Below, piece after piece: positions 1 through 11,404 of a stretch of DNA of 64,000 nt. Numbering within the stretch: position 1 is the stretch's first letter; every line of letters starts with the position of its first letter. Source of the DNA: Apostichopus japonicus (taxonomy: Eukaryota; Echinodermata; Holothuroidea; Aspidochirotida; Stichopodidae); contig NC_092575.1 of assembly GCF_037975245.1 (NCBI RefSeq), positions 13,435,001 to 13,499,000 of the forward strand, in the 5' to 3' direction. A model generated the notes under the pieces. The model was given only the letters and a program-made list of their open reading frames with translations. It searched no databases and had not been told where the DNA came from. The position numbers were made by a program, and so were the translations under genes.

Positions 1-280
1 CATCGGTCAAAAATACATTTCTATGCAGGACAATTCTTTCATGTTAAATTGAAAATTAACGAAATAGCCTGATATATTGTGTCCGCTATAGTTGTTCAAA
101 ATACGGTAAGTTATTAAATGATGGTGCCTTCGTAAATACATGTACCTGGTGGTAATAATATCTCTGTAGGCAATACCTACGTAGACTATACATATTAATA
201 TTGAACAATGTGATTTAGGCTGAGCAGTCTTTGGTATGGAACACAAAACGGATTGAGATTTAGGCTAGTCTGATACATAC

Positions 281-411
281 CTATCACTATCGACAAAGTC
301 GGGACCGTCACTCCATTTGAATTGATTATCATCTTCTTGAATAATATCAACCCACACCCAAAAGCAGGAAGAAGATTCTGCATGTGTTCTCATCAGATCC
401 CTGAATGTCTC
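281..411 (-). CDS. CTLD exon, WSDG-containing
   Basis: The preceding acceptor reads TTTCATCAG and the donor is AG|GTATGT. In phase 0 the exon encodes ETFRDLMRTHAES, then FWVWVDIIQEDDNQFKWSDG and PDFVDSDR. The aromatic-W-V-D-x-x-Q...F-x-W-S-D-G pattern is the central CTLD core (family form: FWIGLND...F.WSDG). It ends in phase 2, so the next exon must lie to the left. No stop is seen. Confidence 0.75.
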
Positions 412-2280
412 CTGATGAAATAATAACATATCGGCTAAACTACAGTCACAGGTTACTGACTTTACACTGACGAGAAATAGATGTGTGTCTTAGACTAAGA
501 GCTATATAAAGTATATATATGGTAGATATAATATATGTTAAATTGAGACCCTAAGATCTAGTAATGTCTTTAAAAACGCTGACATATTAAGTTGTTTATA
601 TCTTAGGCAATTTAGCCTTTCCATTATATCATTAGGTGATTAAAAGTTTGGAAGGGGCAAACTATAAGAGGTGGAGATACTATAGTTATAGGCTATCAAT
701 ACCTTTTTAGTTTTAATGACACATATATAATAATAATATATATTAATAATATTTTAATGACACACTACATATATTTGAACTTTACATAAGATTCCAGGAC
801 ACTCTGTGTAGGTTCATAGGCCCCAATCCCTTCTTCCTCTCTTTTACCAATCCCATGTAATCACACCTAGTTAAGCCAGTCATAATGATACTCAAAACAA
901 CAACAGAGGTAGGATATTGGTTTTAATGTATCGCCACATTAATCTTCCGTACTTACCTCTGCTGTTTTGTTGGACTGTACATGCTCATAACCGAACATTT
1001 TGACTCCAATTTCTCCACAGGCATTCTTTGCCATAGAATAGTTCTTTCCATCAACAATTAAAAAGTTGCAACCTTGAAGATAAATATTCAAATTTAACAA
1101 AACAAAATAAGAACATTGTACCAATCATCATCGTTATCGTCAGAGAGATCATCATATTTAGTTATTAATATGTCTGTTATGATATGTTAAACTGTCGAAT
1201 GTAGTACTTTCGCTAATGTAAACATATTATTATCGTAGTGAGAAAACCAAATGCCATTCGAGGTCAGAAAGAGGAGAATTATGAAAGGTGTCTGTAAGTT
1301 ATTATTTATACATGCTATCGAACACTTGCGTGATTTTTAGACTGGACACACTACTTTCTTGTTAATTCTGTTTCTAAATGATTCATTAGGAGATTATTTT
1401 TCTTCTTTCATTTTTCTAACTGTATGGTTGTTTCAAGCTATTCTGTCATGCTAGAGGTGTTTTTGTTCTTATATTTTTATTAAGCTATATAAATACAATT
1501 TTAAAAAGGGCTGAGAAAATAATATTTACGAGGTGCGTTTTCAATAATCTCTGAAGTGGAGGGAGGCACGTCTGTAGTGCTGTCGCTTTGAGCTTCCTGT
1601 GAGCTGCTAGGAGGTGTGTTACCATTGGTTGGTGTCAGTCCTTCAAGTATAAAAGAACGAACAAAAAATTATTAGCTGTAAAACCGTGAAATGTTATTCG
1701 GAAAAAATGCATCCATAACAACACAATAAACACTTTGCAACTTTGGAGATAAATATTCCATTTTTTAAATTAAAACAAAATAAGAAAATCATCATCGTTA
1801 TCGTCATTGTGATCATCATATTTAGTTATTTATATGTCTGTTATGATATGTTATACTGTCGAATGTGTTATCTTCGCTATTGTGAACGTATTACTATAAT
1901 AGTGACAAAACCAAATGTCATTCGAGGTCAGCAAAAGGAGAATTGTGAAAGGTGCCCGTAGGCTATTAGTCATACATAACAGTTCCATTCCCCACGATTT
2001 TCTGAACATTTCAGCCTCTGCTATAGTTTTTCTTGTTTATTTTGTTGTAGAATCCTGCTAGAATGTTGCATTAAAGCCTTAACCCCCTCCTGTATTCAAC
2101 AGCTGCTTTTGCATTTATAGTTCTAATAGGCTACGAAGTGAAGCAGAAATATATACTTACTAGATGCGGTTTCAGCATCCTCTGTAATAGAGGGAGACAC
2201 ATCTGCGTTGCTGTCTGCTTGAACTTTCGATGATATTATAGGGGGACTACATGGGTATCCGATGTTTGATGTTTTAACAC
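281..2280 (-). CDS. C-type lectin domain gene, partial (four exons seen)
   Basis: Four exons, all on the minus strand and all bounded by GT-AG, join in one frame: 2161-2280, 1530-1640, 957-1072, 281-411. The first two encode Ser/Thr/Pro-rich linker and the last two the N-terminal two thirds of a C-type lectin-like domain (CTLD). The linker exons are phase 1 at both ends, so either can be skipped or duplicated without breaking the frame. CTLD proteins are usually secreted or membrane-bound and bind glycans or proteins, often in invertebrate immunity or adhesion. The signal peptide and the C-terminal CTLD exon (WND region and last Cys) are not seen; the latter should lie off the left edge. Ligand type cannot be judged without the EPN/QPD loop. 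The exon order is inferred from phases, and no transcript evidence is available. Confidence 0.72.
957..1072 (-). CDS. CTLD exon, N-terminal helix region
   Basis: The acceptor is TATCTTCAAG and the donor is GCAGAG|GTAAGT. The exon enters in phase 1 and leaves in phase 0. It encodes CNFLIVDGKNYSMAKNACGE followed by IGVKMFGYEHVQSNKTAE. The C-x-F...Y-S-M-A-K-N-A-C-G pattern matches the start of a CTLD, where a Cys and the helix (A-x-x-x-C) precede the WIGL strand. An NKT sequence offers one possible N-glycosylation site. It joins in frame to the exon at 281-411. Confidence 0.7.
1068..1965. repeat. Intragenic tandem duplication, about 0.65-kb unit
   Basis: Positions 1068-1300 and 1735-1965 are close copies in the same orientation (shared landmarks: ttgcaac, tcatcatcgttatcgtca, tgttatgatatgtta, cattcgaggtcag). 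The copies carry similarly placed linker exons to their right. A remnant of the CTLD exon border (ttgcaac) is kept at 1735. The block therefore duplicated exon plus intron, which explains the paired linker exons. Confidence 0.7.
1530..1640 (-). CDS. Ser/Thr-rich linker exon, copy 1
   Basis: A phase 1-1 exon of 111 nt. The acceptor is ATACTTGAAG and the donor is CACCTC|GTAAAT. It encodes LTPTNGNTPPSSSQEAQSD, then STTDVPPSTSEIIENAP, a low-complexity Ser/Thr/Pro stretch of mucin-like stalk type. It is paralogous to the exon at 2161-2280 (QAQSDSTTDVPPS against VQADSNADVSPS). Confidence 0.6.
2161..2280 (-). CDS. Ser/Thr-rich linker exon, copy 2
   Basis: A phase 1-1 exon of 120 nt. The acceptor is CATGTGACAG and the donor is CATCTA|GTAAGT. 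It encodes VKTSNIGYPCSPPIISSK, then VQADSNADVSPSITEDAETAS. It is a diverged duplicate of the exon at 1530-1640 and lies within the same duplicated block. No earlier exon could be recognised to the right, where (AT)n and SINE sequence begin. Confidence 0.55.
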
Positions 2281-2386
2281 CTGTCACATGTAAAAGATCA
2301 AGTAAACTGTAATTTATTTACTTAAATCTAAATTTAAATTAGAAGTGTTATTTGAACCCTCGCATGCATAGTATATCACACACGAA

Positions 2387-2457
<71 letters not shown>
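2387..2457. repeat. (AT)n microsatellite
   Basis: An uninterrupted AT dinucleotide run except for one TG near the right end. It lies at the outer edge of the inverted repeat that starts at 2461. Hypothetical (IY)n translations across it have no meaning. Confidence 0.95.
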
Positions 2458-2459
<2 letters not shown>

Positions 2460-2460
2460 A

Positions 2461-2690
2461 GAGTTGTTTTGTTATTCGAAAATTAAAATATAGTGATGGT
2501 ATTGACGCTTATAAGAATACTGACATTCTTAGTCATCATTGTTATATTCAAGTGAAAATTGCAATCCCAACTTTATTTTGTATCATATTCATTGTAACAA
2601 CAATCTTACCCAAGAACAGGCCGCAATTTGTGATGAAAAACTTAGTATTAGTGAATGTTGAGAAGCCCTTAATTCTTTGCGAATCTAACT
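2461..2690 (+). repeat. Inverted repeat, left arm (partner 3965-4195)
   Basis: The arm runs from GAGTTGTT...ATTCGAAAATTAAAATATAGTG to about TTCGCGAATC, and returns inverted at 3965-4195 with scattered differences. Both arms abut an (AT)n tract on the outer side. They enclose 1.27 kb with two SINE copies and two more AT tracts. Confidence 0.75.
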
Positions 2691-2987
2691 CAAATCAAAC
2701 TGGTTTTTATTAAAAATAGATTTATTGGTGAGAATATTCGGTTTGTTTTAGATTGTATTGGCTATTAATATCAATAGCTCTCCTACTGTTAGTGGTACCA
2801 CTATCAACAATGAGGTATTTGTTCAATAGTAGCTCCCAGCTTTTCAGACGTTTTTTCCTTGAGAGGGGGGGGGGGGGACGGTTAGCATACATGTAATTGC
2901 CCGAGTATTTGGGGAAAGCTCAAACGAAAACAATGTATAAATATATATGTGAAAGGAATCTTGAAACTTTACGTTCATTATACCGAG

Positions 2988-3205
<218 letters not shown>

Positions 3206-3446
3206 TCATTTGCCTTTGTCGTTTACCTCCTTTGCAATAACATAAAGTCTGTTCAAAGTATCTCTTTCGAGATCCGGCTTTAGGAATCACAAATGATTTT
3301 CGAGTTGGATAGCATCATGTTTGATCTCTAGAGTAGGGCAAAATATGTCACCAAAAACAGAACTAGTATTGTTCGATATAGGTGACAAACGCCTACAGTG
3401 GAATTGCGATCTTCCTTACCGGTTTCGAACCTCTGGACATACAATC

Positions 3447-3566
3447 AGCGTCCATAGCCTAGTGGTTAGGGTGTCCGCGTACAGAGCGGAAGGCCCGTGG
3501 TTCGAATCCCGATGGAGGCTGAAAGTTTTTTCACTGTTCTTGATTTTCCAACTCATTACGATTTTC

Positions 3567-3578
<12 letters not shown>
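3447..3578 (+). mobile_element. tRNA-derived SINE with tRNA-like head
   Basis: The first 74 nt (3447-3520) fold like a tRNA. The A box TAGCCTAGTGG is at 3455-3465 and the B box GGTTCGAATCC at 3499-3509. The anticodon stem TCCGC/GCGGA holds the loop GTACAGA, and the terminal stem AGCGTCC/GGAGGCT has one mismatch. The T stem is imperfect, and a shared non-tRNA tail follows to an (AT)n tract. The presence of two copies and the tail argue for a SINE and not a working tRNA gene. Confidence 0.75.
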
Positions 3579-3654
<76 letters not shown>

Positions 3655-3668
3655 TTAATATATATATA
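3571..3668. repeat. (AT)n microsatellite at SINE 3' end
   Basis: AT dinucleotide runs with a few interruptions directly follow the SINE tail. They grade into TAATAATAAG repeats at 3677-3700. Confidence 0.9.
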
Positions 3669-3676
3669 CATATATA

Positions 3677-3760
3677 ATAATAATAAGTAATAATAAGTAA
3701 TATTTATATAGCGCATAATCAGCAAAGCTGCTCAAAGCGCTTTACAAATGTAAAACTTAA
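3677..3760 (-). mobile_element. SINE/LINE 3' tail fragment (GCGCTATATAAAT type)
   Basis: Read on the minus strand it gives GTAAAGCGCTTTGAGCAGC, then GCGCTATATAAAT and a TTATTA repeat tail. The GCGCTATATAAAT box followed by a short tandem tail is the 3' end I associate with several metazoan SINE families. A second such tail is at 44850-44902. The head is not visible, so the family cannot be named. Confidence 0.5.
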
Positions 3761-3964
3761 AATCAAATAGTAACAAAAACCAAAATATTAAATATATAGA
3801 ACCAATAAGGCAAAAAATGTAACTGCCGAAAGCAACAATATAAAAAAAACACTCCCGTACTACACGATACTAGAAACTGAAACGTAATAGTACAAATTTT
3901 GAAATTGTTTAAACAATTTCAAAAGTATGTAAATAGTAAAATATATTGTTTCCATACAATGTTT

Positions 3965-4195
3965 CCATTCGCAAAAAAAATTAAGTGCTTCCCAACATTC
4001 ACTAATACTAAGATTTTCATCACAAATTGCGACCTGTTCTTGGGTAAGAGTGTTGTTACAATGAATATTATACAAAGTAATGTTGGATTGCAATTTTCAC
4101 TTGAATATAACAATGATGACTAAGAATGTCAGTATTCTTACAAATGTCAATACCATCACTATATTTTAATTTTCGAATAATATAACAACTCTTCT
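3965..4195 (-). repeat. Inverted repeat, right arm (partner 2461-2690)
   Basis: Reverse complement of 2461-2690 (shared: cacaaattgcg, tcttgggtaag, ttgcaattttcacttga, actaagaatgtcagtattctta). It ends against the (AT)n tract at 4194-4218. Confidence 0.75.
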
Positions 4196-4218
4196 ATATA
4201 TATATATATATATATATA

Positions 4219-4660
4219 GCACTGGATCGGTATTTACGTTTACTTCACCAAGTTGGTGCTTAGGTTTACCTGAGGTGAAATGATTGGATCAACTTGAAAT
4301 TTAACATCAGTATACCTTATGGTACTAGGACTGCATATCAGTCGTTATAAGTTGCTACCTACTTTTTGGGTCATTTGGCAATTAAAAATCCAATTGGTCT
4401 AACCCTTACGGTAAACCTAAGTCCTGATCTCCAAGTATATCCCCAGTTGGTATATAAGTTGACCTGACGTACAGGCATCCGTAGTTTTCTTGACAGCGGC
4501 AGTAGCCTGTATTCAGTGTATACGCTCTACACTGTGTACACTGTATACGCCAGGGCTAACGCTAAAGCATACCCGTAGGCTGCATTGCATGCAACCCAAT
4601 AACAGTTTCGGCTAATATAAGATAATGTGTATAGTATCTGTTCCCTCTCGATGCAAGGGG
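4219..4660. other. Unassigned DNA left of the foldback element
   Basis: No exon or known repeat is recognised. There is a short palindromic stretch around TACACTGTGTACACTGTATAC at 4521-4545. The right edge contains the 9-bp sequence ACTGGGCTT (4661-4669), which recurs at 21460-21468. Confidence 0.5.
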
Positions 4661-4669
4661 ACTGGGCTT

Positions 4670-4710
4670 ACCCACCTGAAGTTAGCAGGATATTCTGCTG
4701 GCAGGATATT
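4670..4710 (+). repeat. Left terminal inverted repeat of foldback element
   Basis: 41 bp beginning ACCCACCTGAAG and containing AGCAGGATATT twice. It matches the reverse complement of 21419-21459 with one difference. It adjoins the 9-bp direct repeat on its left. Confidence 0.8.
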
Positions 4711-4764
4711 TGGTTGAAGCAGGGTTGCCAGTTTTCCGGATACATTGTCGGTCAAATTGAGACA

Positions 4765-7609
4765 AAAAAAAAACGCCAAATTTGTATTTCATATATTTTT
4801 AGGTAATTGAACTTTTGTGTATGCATACATGGCCGATTACAGCCAAATTGCATAACCTAAACATATTTATGCCGGATCAAACATACTGGATTTTGATAGA
4901 TGCGACCCCTGGCCCCGTATCAGGACACATCTTCACCCTCTCATTGCCGTCCGTATGCCCAAAGAGGGCCCTATTCTCTGGATAGTCGTAATATCAGTAT
5001 TGAAATAAGACTGTCTAATTATAGTCAAATTGCATAGACTGAACATATTTATGCCGGACCAAACATACTGGATTTTCATAGATACGACCTCTGGCTCCCT
5101 AACAGAATACACTTTGACCCCCTCATTGCCGTCCGTATCCCCATAAAAGGGCCCTATTCTCTGGATAGTCGTAATATCAGTATAGTACTAAGACTAGTTA
5201 ATTACAGTAAAATTGCATTAACTGAACATATTTATGCCGGACTAAACATACTGGATTTTCCTAGATAATCTCCACGGCACCGTATCAGGAATGATTTTGA
5301 CCCCCTCATTGCCGTCCGTATGCCCAAAAAGGGCCCTATTCTCTCGATAGTCGTAATATCAGTATTGTACTAAGACTGGCTAATTACAGTCAAATTGCAT
5401 AGACTGAACATATTTATGCCGGACCAAACATACTGGATTTTGAAAGATACGACCGCTGGCTCCCTAACAGAATACATTTTGGCCCCCTCATTGCCGTCCG
5501 TATGCCCAAAGAGGGCCCTATTCTCTCGATAGTCGTAATATCAGTATTGTACTAAGACTGGCTAATTACAGTCAAATTGCATAGACTGAACATATTTATG
5601 CCGGACCAAACATACTGGATTTTGAAAGATACGACCGCTGGCTCCCTAACAGAATACATTTTGGCCCCCTCATTGCCGTCCGTATGCCCAAAGAGGGCCC
5701 TATTCTCTGGATAGTCGAAATATCAGTATTGTAATAAGACTGTCTAATTATAGTCAAATGGCATAATCTGAACATATCTATGCCGGACCAAACATACTGG
5801 ATTTTCATAGATACGACCTCTGGCTCCCTGACAGAATACACCTTGACCCCCTCATTGCCGTCCGTATCCCCATAAAAGGGCCCTATTCTCTCGATAGTCG
5901 AAATATCAGTATAGTACTAAGACTGGCTAATTACAGTAAAATTGCATAAACTGAACACATTTATGCCGGACCAATCATACTAGTTTTGGATAGTTACCGT
6001 CCATGGCCCCGTATCAGGAATGATTTTGACCCCCTCATTGCCGTCCGTATCCCCATAAAAGGGCCCTATTCTCTCGATAGTCGAAATATCAGTATAGTAC
6101 TAAGACTGGCTAATTACAGTCAAATTGCATAAACTGAACACATTTATGCCGGACCAATCATACTAGTTTTGGATAGTTACCGTCCATGGCCCCGTATCAG
6201 GAATGATTTTGACCCCCTCATTGCCGTCCGTATGCCCAAAGAGGGCCCTATTCTCTCGATAGTCGTAATACCAGTATTGTACTAAGACTGGCCGATTACA
6301 GTCAAATTGCATAACCTAAACATATTTATGCCGCACCAAACATACTGGATTTTGATGGATGCGACCCCTGGCCCCGTATCAGGACACATCTTCACCCTCT
6401 CATTGCCGTCCGTATGCCCAAAAGAGGGCCCTATTCTCTGGATAGTCGTAATATCAGTATTGTAATAAGACTGTCTAAGTATAGTCAAATGGCATAATCT
6501 GAACATATTTATGCCGGACCAAACATACTGGATTTTCATAGATACGACCTCTGGCTCCCTAACAGAATACATTTTGACCCCATCATTGCCGTCCGTATCC
6601 CCAAAGAGGGCCCTATTCTCTCGATAGTCGATATATCAGTATAGTACTAAGACTGGCTAATTACAGTCAAATTGCATAGACTGAACATATTTATGCCGGA
6701 CCAAACATACTGGATTTTCATTGATACTCTCCATGGCCACGTATCAGGAATGATTTCCACCCCCTCATTACCGTCCGTATGCCCAAAAAGGGCCCTATTC
6801 TCTCGATAGTCGAAATATCAGTATAGTACTAAGACTGGCTAATTACAGTCAAATTGCATAGATTGAACATATTTATGCCAGACCAAACATACTGGATTTT
6901 CATAGATACGACCTTTGGCTCCCTAACAGAATACATTTTGACCCCCTCATGGCCGTCCGTATCTCCATAAAAGGGCCCTATTCTCTCGATAGTCGATATA
7001 TCAGTATAGTACTAAGACTGGCCGATTACAGTCAAATTGCATAGACTGAACATATTTATGCCGGACCAAACATACTTGATTTTCATTGATACTCTCCATG
7101 GCCCCGTATCAGGAATGATTTCCACCCCCTCATTACCGTCCGTATGCCCAAAAAGGGCCCTATTCTCTCGATAGTCGAAATATCAGTATTGTACTAAGAC
7201 TGGCTAATTACAGTCAAATTGCATAGACTGAACATATTTATACCGGACCAAACATACTGGAGTTTGTTAGATACGACCTCTGGCTCCCTAACAGAATACA
7301 TTTTGACCCCCTCATTGCCGTCCGTATCCCCAAAGAGGGCCCTATTCTCTCGATAGTCGATATATCAGTATAGTACTAAGACTGGCTAATTACAGTCAAA
7401 TTGCATAGACTGAACATATTTATGCCGGACCAAACATACTGGATTTTCATTGATACTCTCCATGGCCCCGTATCAGGAATGATTTTGACCCCCTCATTAC
7501 CGTCCGTATCCCCAAAGAGGGCCCTATTCTCTCGATAGTCGATATATCAGTATAGTACTAAGACTGGCTAATTACAGTCAAATTGCATAGACTGAACATA
7601 TTTATGCCG
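4765..7609 (+). repeat. 182-bp satellite array, left arm
   Basis: About 15.5 units. The landmark gccgg occurs at 4871, 5053, 5236, 5418, 5600 and 5782 and continues on, giving a 182-183-bp period. Other landmarks are ttgccgtccgtat, agggccctattctct and tagtcg...atatcagtat. The first unit is the most diverged. The array stops abruptly at tttatgccgg, where an (AT)n tract begins. Short frames inside units (MYSVREPE...) are period artefacts. Confidence 0.95.
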
Positions 7610-7635
7610 GATATATATATATATATATTTATATA

Positions 7636-7825
7636 TATTCCTGCTACTCCTTGTCACTTTCGGTGATCATGCACTGAAGAAGAGCTAGTTTTGCTCGAAA
7701 GCTCTGCAAAAACCAAACATTGGCTGTTTTACTTCCAATCACTTACCTAATTCAATTATTGTATCTCACTCGAGATCCAGCCTTTCTCTAAATGCAGCAT
7801 AGTTGTTTAACAGTTTTCCGTTATT

Positions 7826-7904
<79 letters not shown>

Positions 7905-8045
7905 CTGGATCTCGAGTGAGATACAATAATTGAATTAGGTAAGTGATTGGAAGTAAAACAGCCAATGTAGGGTTTTTGCAGAGCTTTCGAGCAAAACTAG
8001 CTCTTCTTCAGTGCATGATCACCGAAAGTGACAAGGAGTAGCAGG
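7636..8045. repeat. Hairpin element: 150-bp inverted arms around (AT)n
   Basis: 7636-7790 and 7897-8045 are inverted copies (cctgctactccttgtcac, gtgatcatgcactgaagaag, gattggaagtaaaacagcc). They flank a spacer that includes an (AT)n run at 7829-7900. Each arm has a CTGAAGA...GAAA motif resembling a hammerhead core (see findings). A short AT run borders the left arm and a second AT tract is at 8140-8178. Confidence 0.8.
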
Positions 8046-8138
8046 AATTGAAACTATTTTATAGAGAAGATGTCGGCATGGTTGTAAAGGCAAAGCGACT
8101 TACTGATTTCTGCTGAATCGAGCAGAAGTTATATATAG

Positions 8139-8181
<43 letters not shown>

Positions 8182-8469
8182 ATATATGATTTAGAAATCA
8201 TATATGACCCCCATGGAACTATATACAAAGGTTATCAAATTTCACACAATTTTCAAATCTATCCGTGTGTGTGGCTGAGTTGTCCTCGGTGCCAATGTGA
8301 CTTTGGTGGTTAGATGTCTTCATGGCTGAGCTATCTCATGTGCCGGGATGTCCTTAAACCCCATGTTGTTACGGTTTCAATTGTAGGCCCTACTCCAGTT
8401 AAAACGCATCAACATTGACATCATCTACAGAGTAGGGAAGGTTGACCTAACAAAATGAAACATCCTGAC

Positions 8470-9383
8470 CAGTGGCGTAGCCAGGATTTTGTGTATGGGG
8501 GGGGGGGGGGGGGGGCAATATGCAGGACTATCTAAGCGGAGCGACACCATCAGTTGTCGCGGAGCGTACAAGAAAAGTTGAGGTTTTCAAGGTCCCCAGA
8601 TGGCAGGAAATAGCACTTCCAGGGCTTTATTAGCCCTGACAATATCATCATCATTATGTGTTTTGGGGGTTTACAGGGGCGATTTCTTATCATTTATTCC
8701 ACAGGTACCCACAATTATAAATTGCAACAAGGCTAATCCCACCATGAAAGGGATAAGTCCAGCTAAGCCCTTCCCTAGGACACTAACTCGAGGGCTGCCA
8801 ACTCTCCAACCTAAGAGGGTTGCCAATTGTAACATCGGCCAGGGCTGGCAATTTCGAATAGTCTGTCAGAACGTATTCGATTCGACTGTTTGCTCGAGCA
8901 CACATTCACTCCAGTAATCAATGGTGTGCCGTTTGCATATATAGACAGAAATATCACGCACGGTTAGAACCCCACCGCAGCAATGACTTATGATTATGAA
9001 TGAGTCATCACAAATCCACCGAAACTTGAAAGTGTGAACAACTTTCGCCTATAAATAGACCGGGGGACTTCCTTTGCAAAACCGTCAGTTCAGCCGCGCG
9101 GTGCTGTGCCTGTTTAGTCTTTACTGTAGCGTTAGTGATATGAATGTATCCTACGAAGTCTAATATTAGCGTCTGTGAGGTAGCCTAATGAAAGAGTGTA
9201 TCGAATCTGCTGGTCCAGGGCCGGGCTATGGCACGGGTCTGTGCCTAGCCTGAGGGCTGCACCTTGGCCAGCTGACTGTTGCCAGTTAATGACCTCGCAT
9301 TGGCAGAAACTTAAAAATTTTCCGACATCCGTGAAGGGGGGGGGGGTCATGGCCCAATGGCCTCCCCCCTAAATACGCCCCTG
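8470..9383. mobile_element. hAT-like non-autonomous element, 914 bp
   Basis: The left end is CAGTGGCGTAGCCAGG and the right end is ATACGCCCCTG (inverted CAGGGGCGTAT). The flanks ATCCTGAC (8462-8469) and ATCCTAAC (9384-9391) match at 7 of 8, an aged 8-bp target duplication typical of hAT. Poly-G runs lie near both ends. The core ctatctaagcggagcg at 8528 is shared with the elements at 24027 and 32101. No intact transposase frame is seen; the 105-codon frame at 8600 has no recognised similarity. Confidence 0.72.
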
Positions 9384-11404
9384 ATCCTAACAACTCCTGG
9401 GTGACTTAAGCATTATGCAATTCATACAGAATATCAGTGTCCATAGTTGCAGAACAGATTGAGCGTGAAAGCGTATCAGGGGGAATGTTCTCTTTGCCAG
9501 GGCGATAGATGATATCAAAGACATAGCAAGATACTGGATAGTTCCATCCGCCAACGCATTATTTTCTCATTCCAGTTGGTTAAATTGACGTGACCTATAA
9601 CTGTAGGTTTTAACCAACTAGAATGAGTAAACACAACAAGCACCGTGGTCGAAGGTGAACACATTTAAATCCTGACTGTGGTCCAGGGAGCATACTACTA
9701 ATAACATCACAAACATCATAATGTAATAATATGATAATATAATATAATAATTATAGTTTCCTAATTGCATGATAGACAAAATAATATCAACGTATTGTAG
9801 CGGGAAAATACTTAACGTTATTTATAAGGTTAAGGTTACGCGTAGCTAGAAAAGTACTGAAGTACCGTATAAGTAGTATAAGCAATGACATAAGGAGAGA
9901 GTGGAGTCGGCAGTTCAAATGGTCATTGAAGGCCGGTTATTGGGCGTATATGCAACAAGTTGACTTTGGTTGTGGTCACTCGTAGACAAATTCGGATCGA
10001 ACCTGCTGTTTTAGAAAGAGGTACTGGCAACATTTGGGAGCACTCATCCAGATGGGCCCGTGGAAAATGTGTGTCCGGCATGATGTAACTGGAAATTATA
10101 ATGCAACCAAAGGTATAGCTTACCAAGTGGTGGCCAAGGGCATGTCCCTACTAGATGCTCACAGCAACCTCGCTACTTTAAAGGGTATTACGTCATATAC
10201 AATAAAACATCGTGATATGATGTTACTGGTTTATGGCCCGGTTGTTAATTATGCCATTAAATATAAGTAGTTTTTTATCCTACATTCTACATGCGTGTCG
10301 TTAACTGTGTACATATTGAAGTATATCATGTAGTATAGACAATTATAGCCTAGCTTATAAATGTTGCGATAGTATCGTGTATTTGGACCAATTTATTTAT
10401 GTATTATAGACCATTGGCCCCGATAGTATGAAACAACAAAACTTCGTGAGCATATACTGGTACTCCAAGGTTTAACTTATGAGGTCTTTATTAAACCTAT
10501 GGTAGTTTTTACTGAAAATCAAGGTAAGCCATTTCGACAAATCAGTATAAATTACCAATCACAATGTAAGTAAGTACTCAGAACTTCAGATCCATAACCA
10601 GAAAGAAGAGGTCAAAATAAAGGAAACGAATCCTCATTATTTTTTAAAATTAATTTTATGCACAGATCTGGCCTGCTCTTAAAAATTGGTCCCGTTTGGC
10701 GTTTACATGACCCTCTAAACCAATTTATGCTGAATAGCAATACTGCACGATTTTTAGTTTTCTATAATACTAAAGATCTTTAAAAGAAGTTATAGTGTAT
10801 TTCCAATGTGTTTCCCAAATGATCACCAAGGCAGTTATATTTTGTTCAATGTTGACTGTTAGCACCTATTGAGCTATACCCAATTCCATTATAAAGTACG
10901 TTAGGGCAAATAATATAGTGAGGCGATGCAATTAAGATGAGACCATATCTGCCTAAGCATCTACCACCACCACGACGAGATGAATTTTATGTTACCATAT
11001 CCCTGACCTTAAATAGCACCCGTTCAATGTCCCACCGTTGGGCTCCACGAAAGTTACTTAAGTTAATAAGATAAATGGATGAATAAACAATACAAAGAGA
11101 TAAATTACTTGTATATTTGTTTCTCACATTGTTTTAATCGGTGTCGAAGGCGAACTTGGCGAAAGGAATCTATGTAGTCATGATGGTGTGTGTGTGCGTG
11201 TGTATGTATGTCTGTGACACTGCTTGTAAACACGATAAGTAAAGAACGCAAATATCTACAATACCTGGCATGTATATTGCCCATACTGTTCTTAGTGCTG
11301 TTCCAAGGTCATTTGGGGTCAACAGAGTCAAACAACGAAAACCTTGTAAACACGTGAACTTGATAAGACAAGGTCATTAGAGGCTCATATTTAGTATGTA
11401 AGTT
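9384..11404. other. Core of the foldback element, no recognised gene
   Basis: About 2 kb of unique-looking DNA between the arms. It has a strong hairpin at 9566-9627 and a GT-rich run near 11186-11205. The longest open frame (10034-10270, 78 codons) has no recognised motif and no splice signals that would extend it. If the foldback element ever carried its own transposase, this is where remnants should be, but none is recognisable by eye. Confidence 0.5.
9566..9627. repeat. Imperfect hairpin, 19-bp arms
   Basis: The arms are CTCATTCCAGTTGGTTAAA (9566-9584) and TTTAACCAACTAGAATGAG (9609-9627). They pair at 18 of 19 positions around a 24-nt loop. It could be a minimal palindromic element or a structured transcript segment. 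Confidence 0.7.

Noticed and set aside
3447-3520. A functional tRNA gene
   Set aside because: The cloverleaf is good except for the T stem, but a second copy with the same non-tRNA tail shows a SINE.
5596-6572. 81-96-codon frames (MYSVREPEVV...) repeated in the satellite, also at 19101-19528
   Set aside because: They appear only in units where chance variants remove stops, run across unit borders, and start and stop with the 182-bp period.
8600-8917. 105-codon frame inside the hAT-like element as a transposase
   Set aside because: No DDE, BED or hAT dimerisation motif, and it is too short; the element is non-autonomous.
10034-10270. 78-codon frame in the foldback core as its transposase
   Set aside because: No recognisable motif, short, and without splice signals that extend it.
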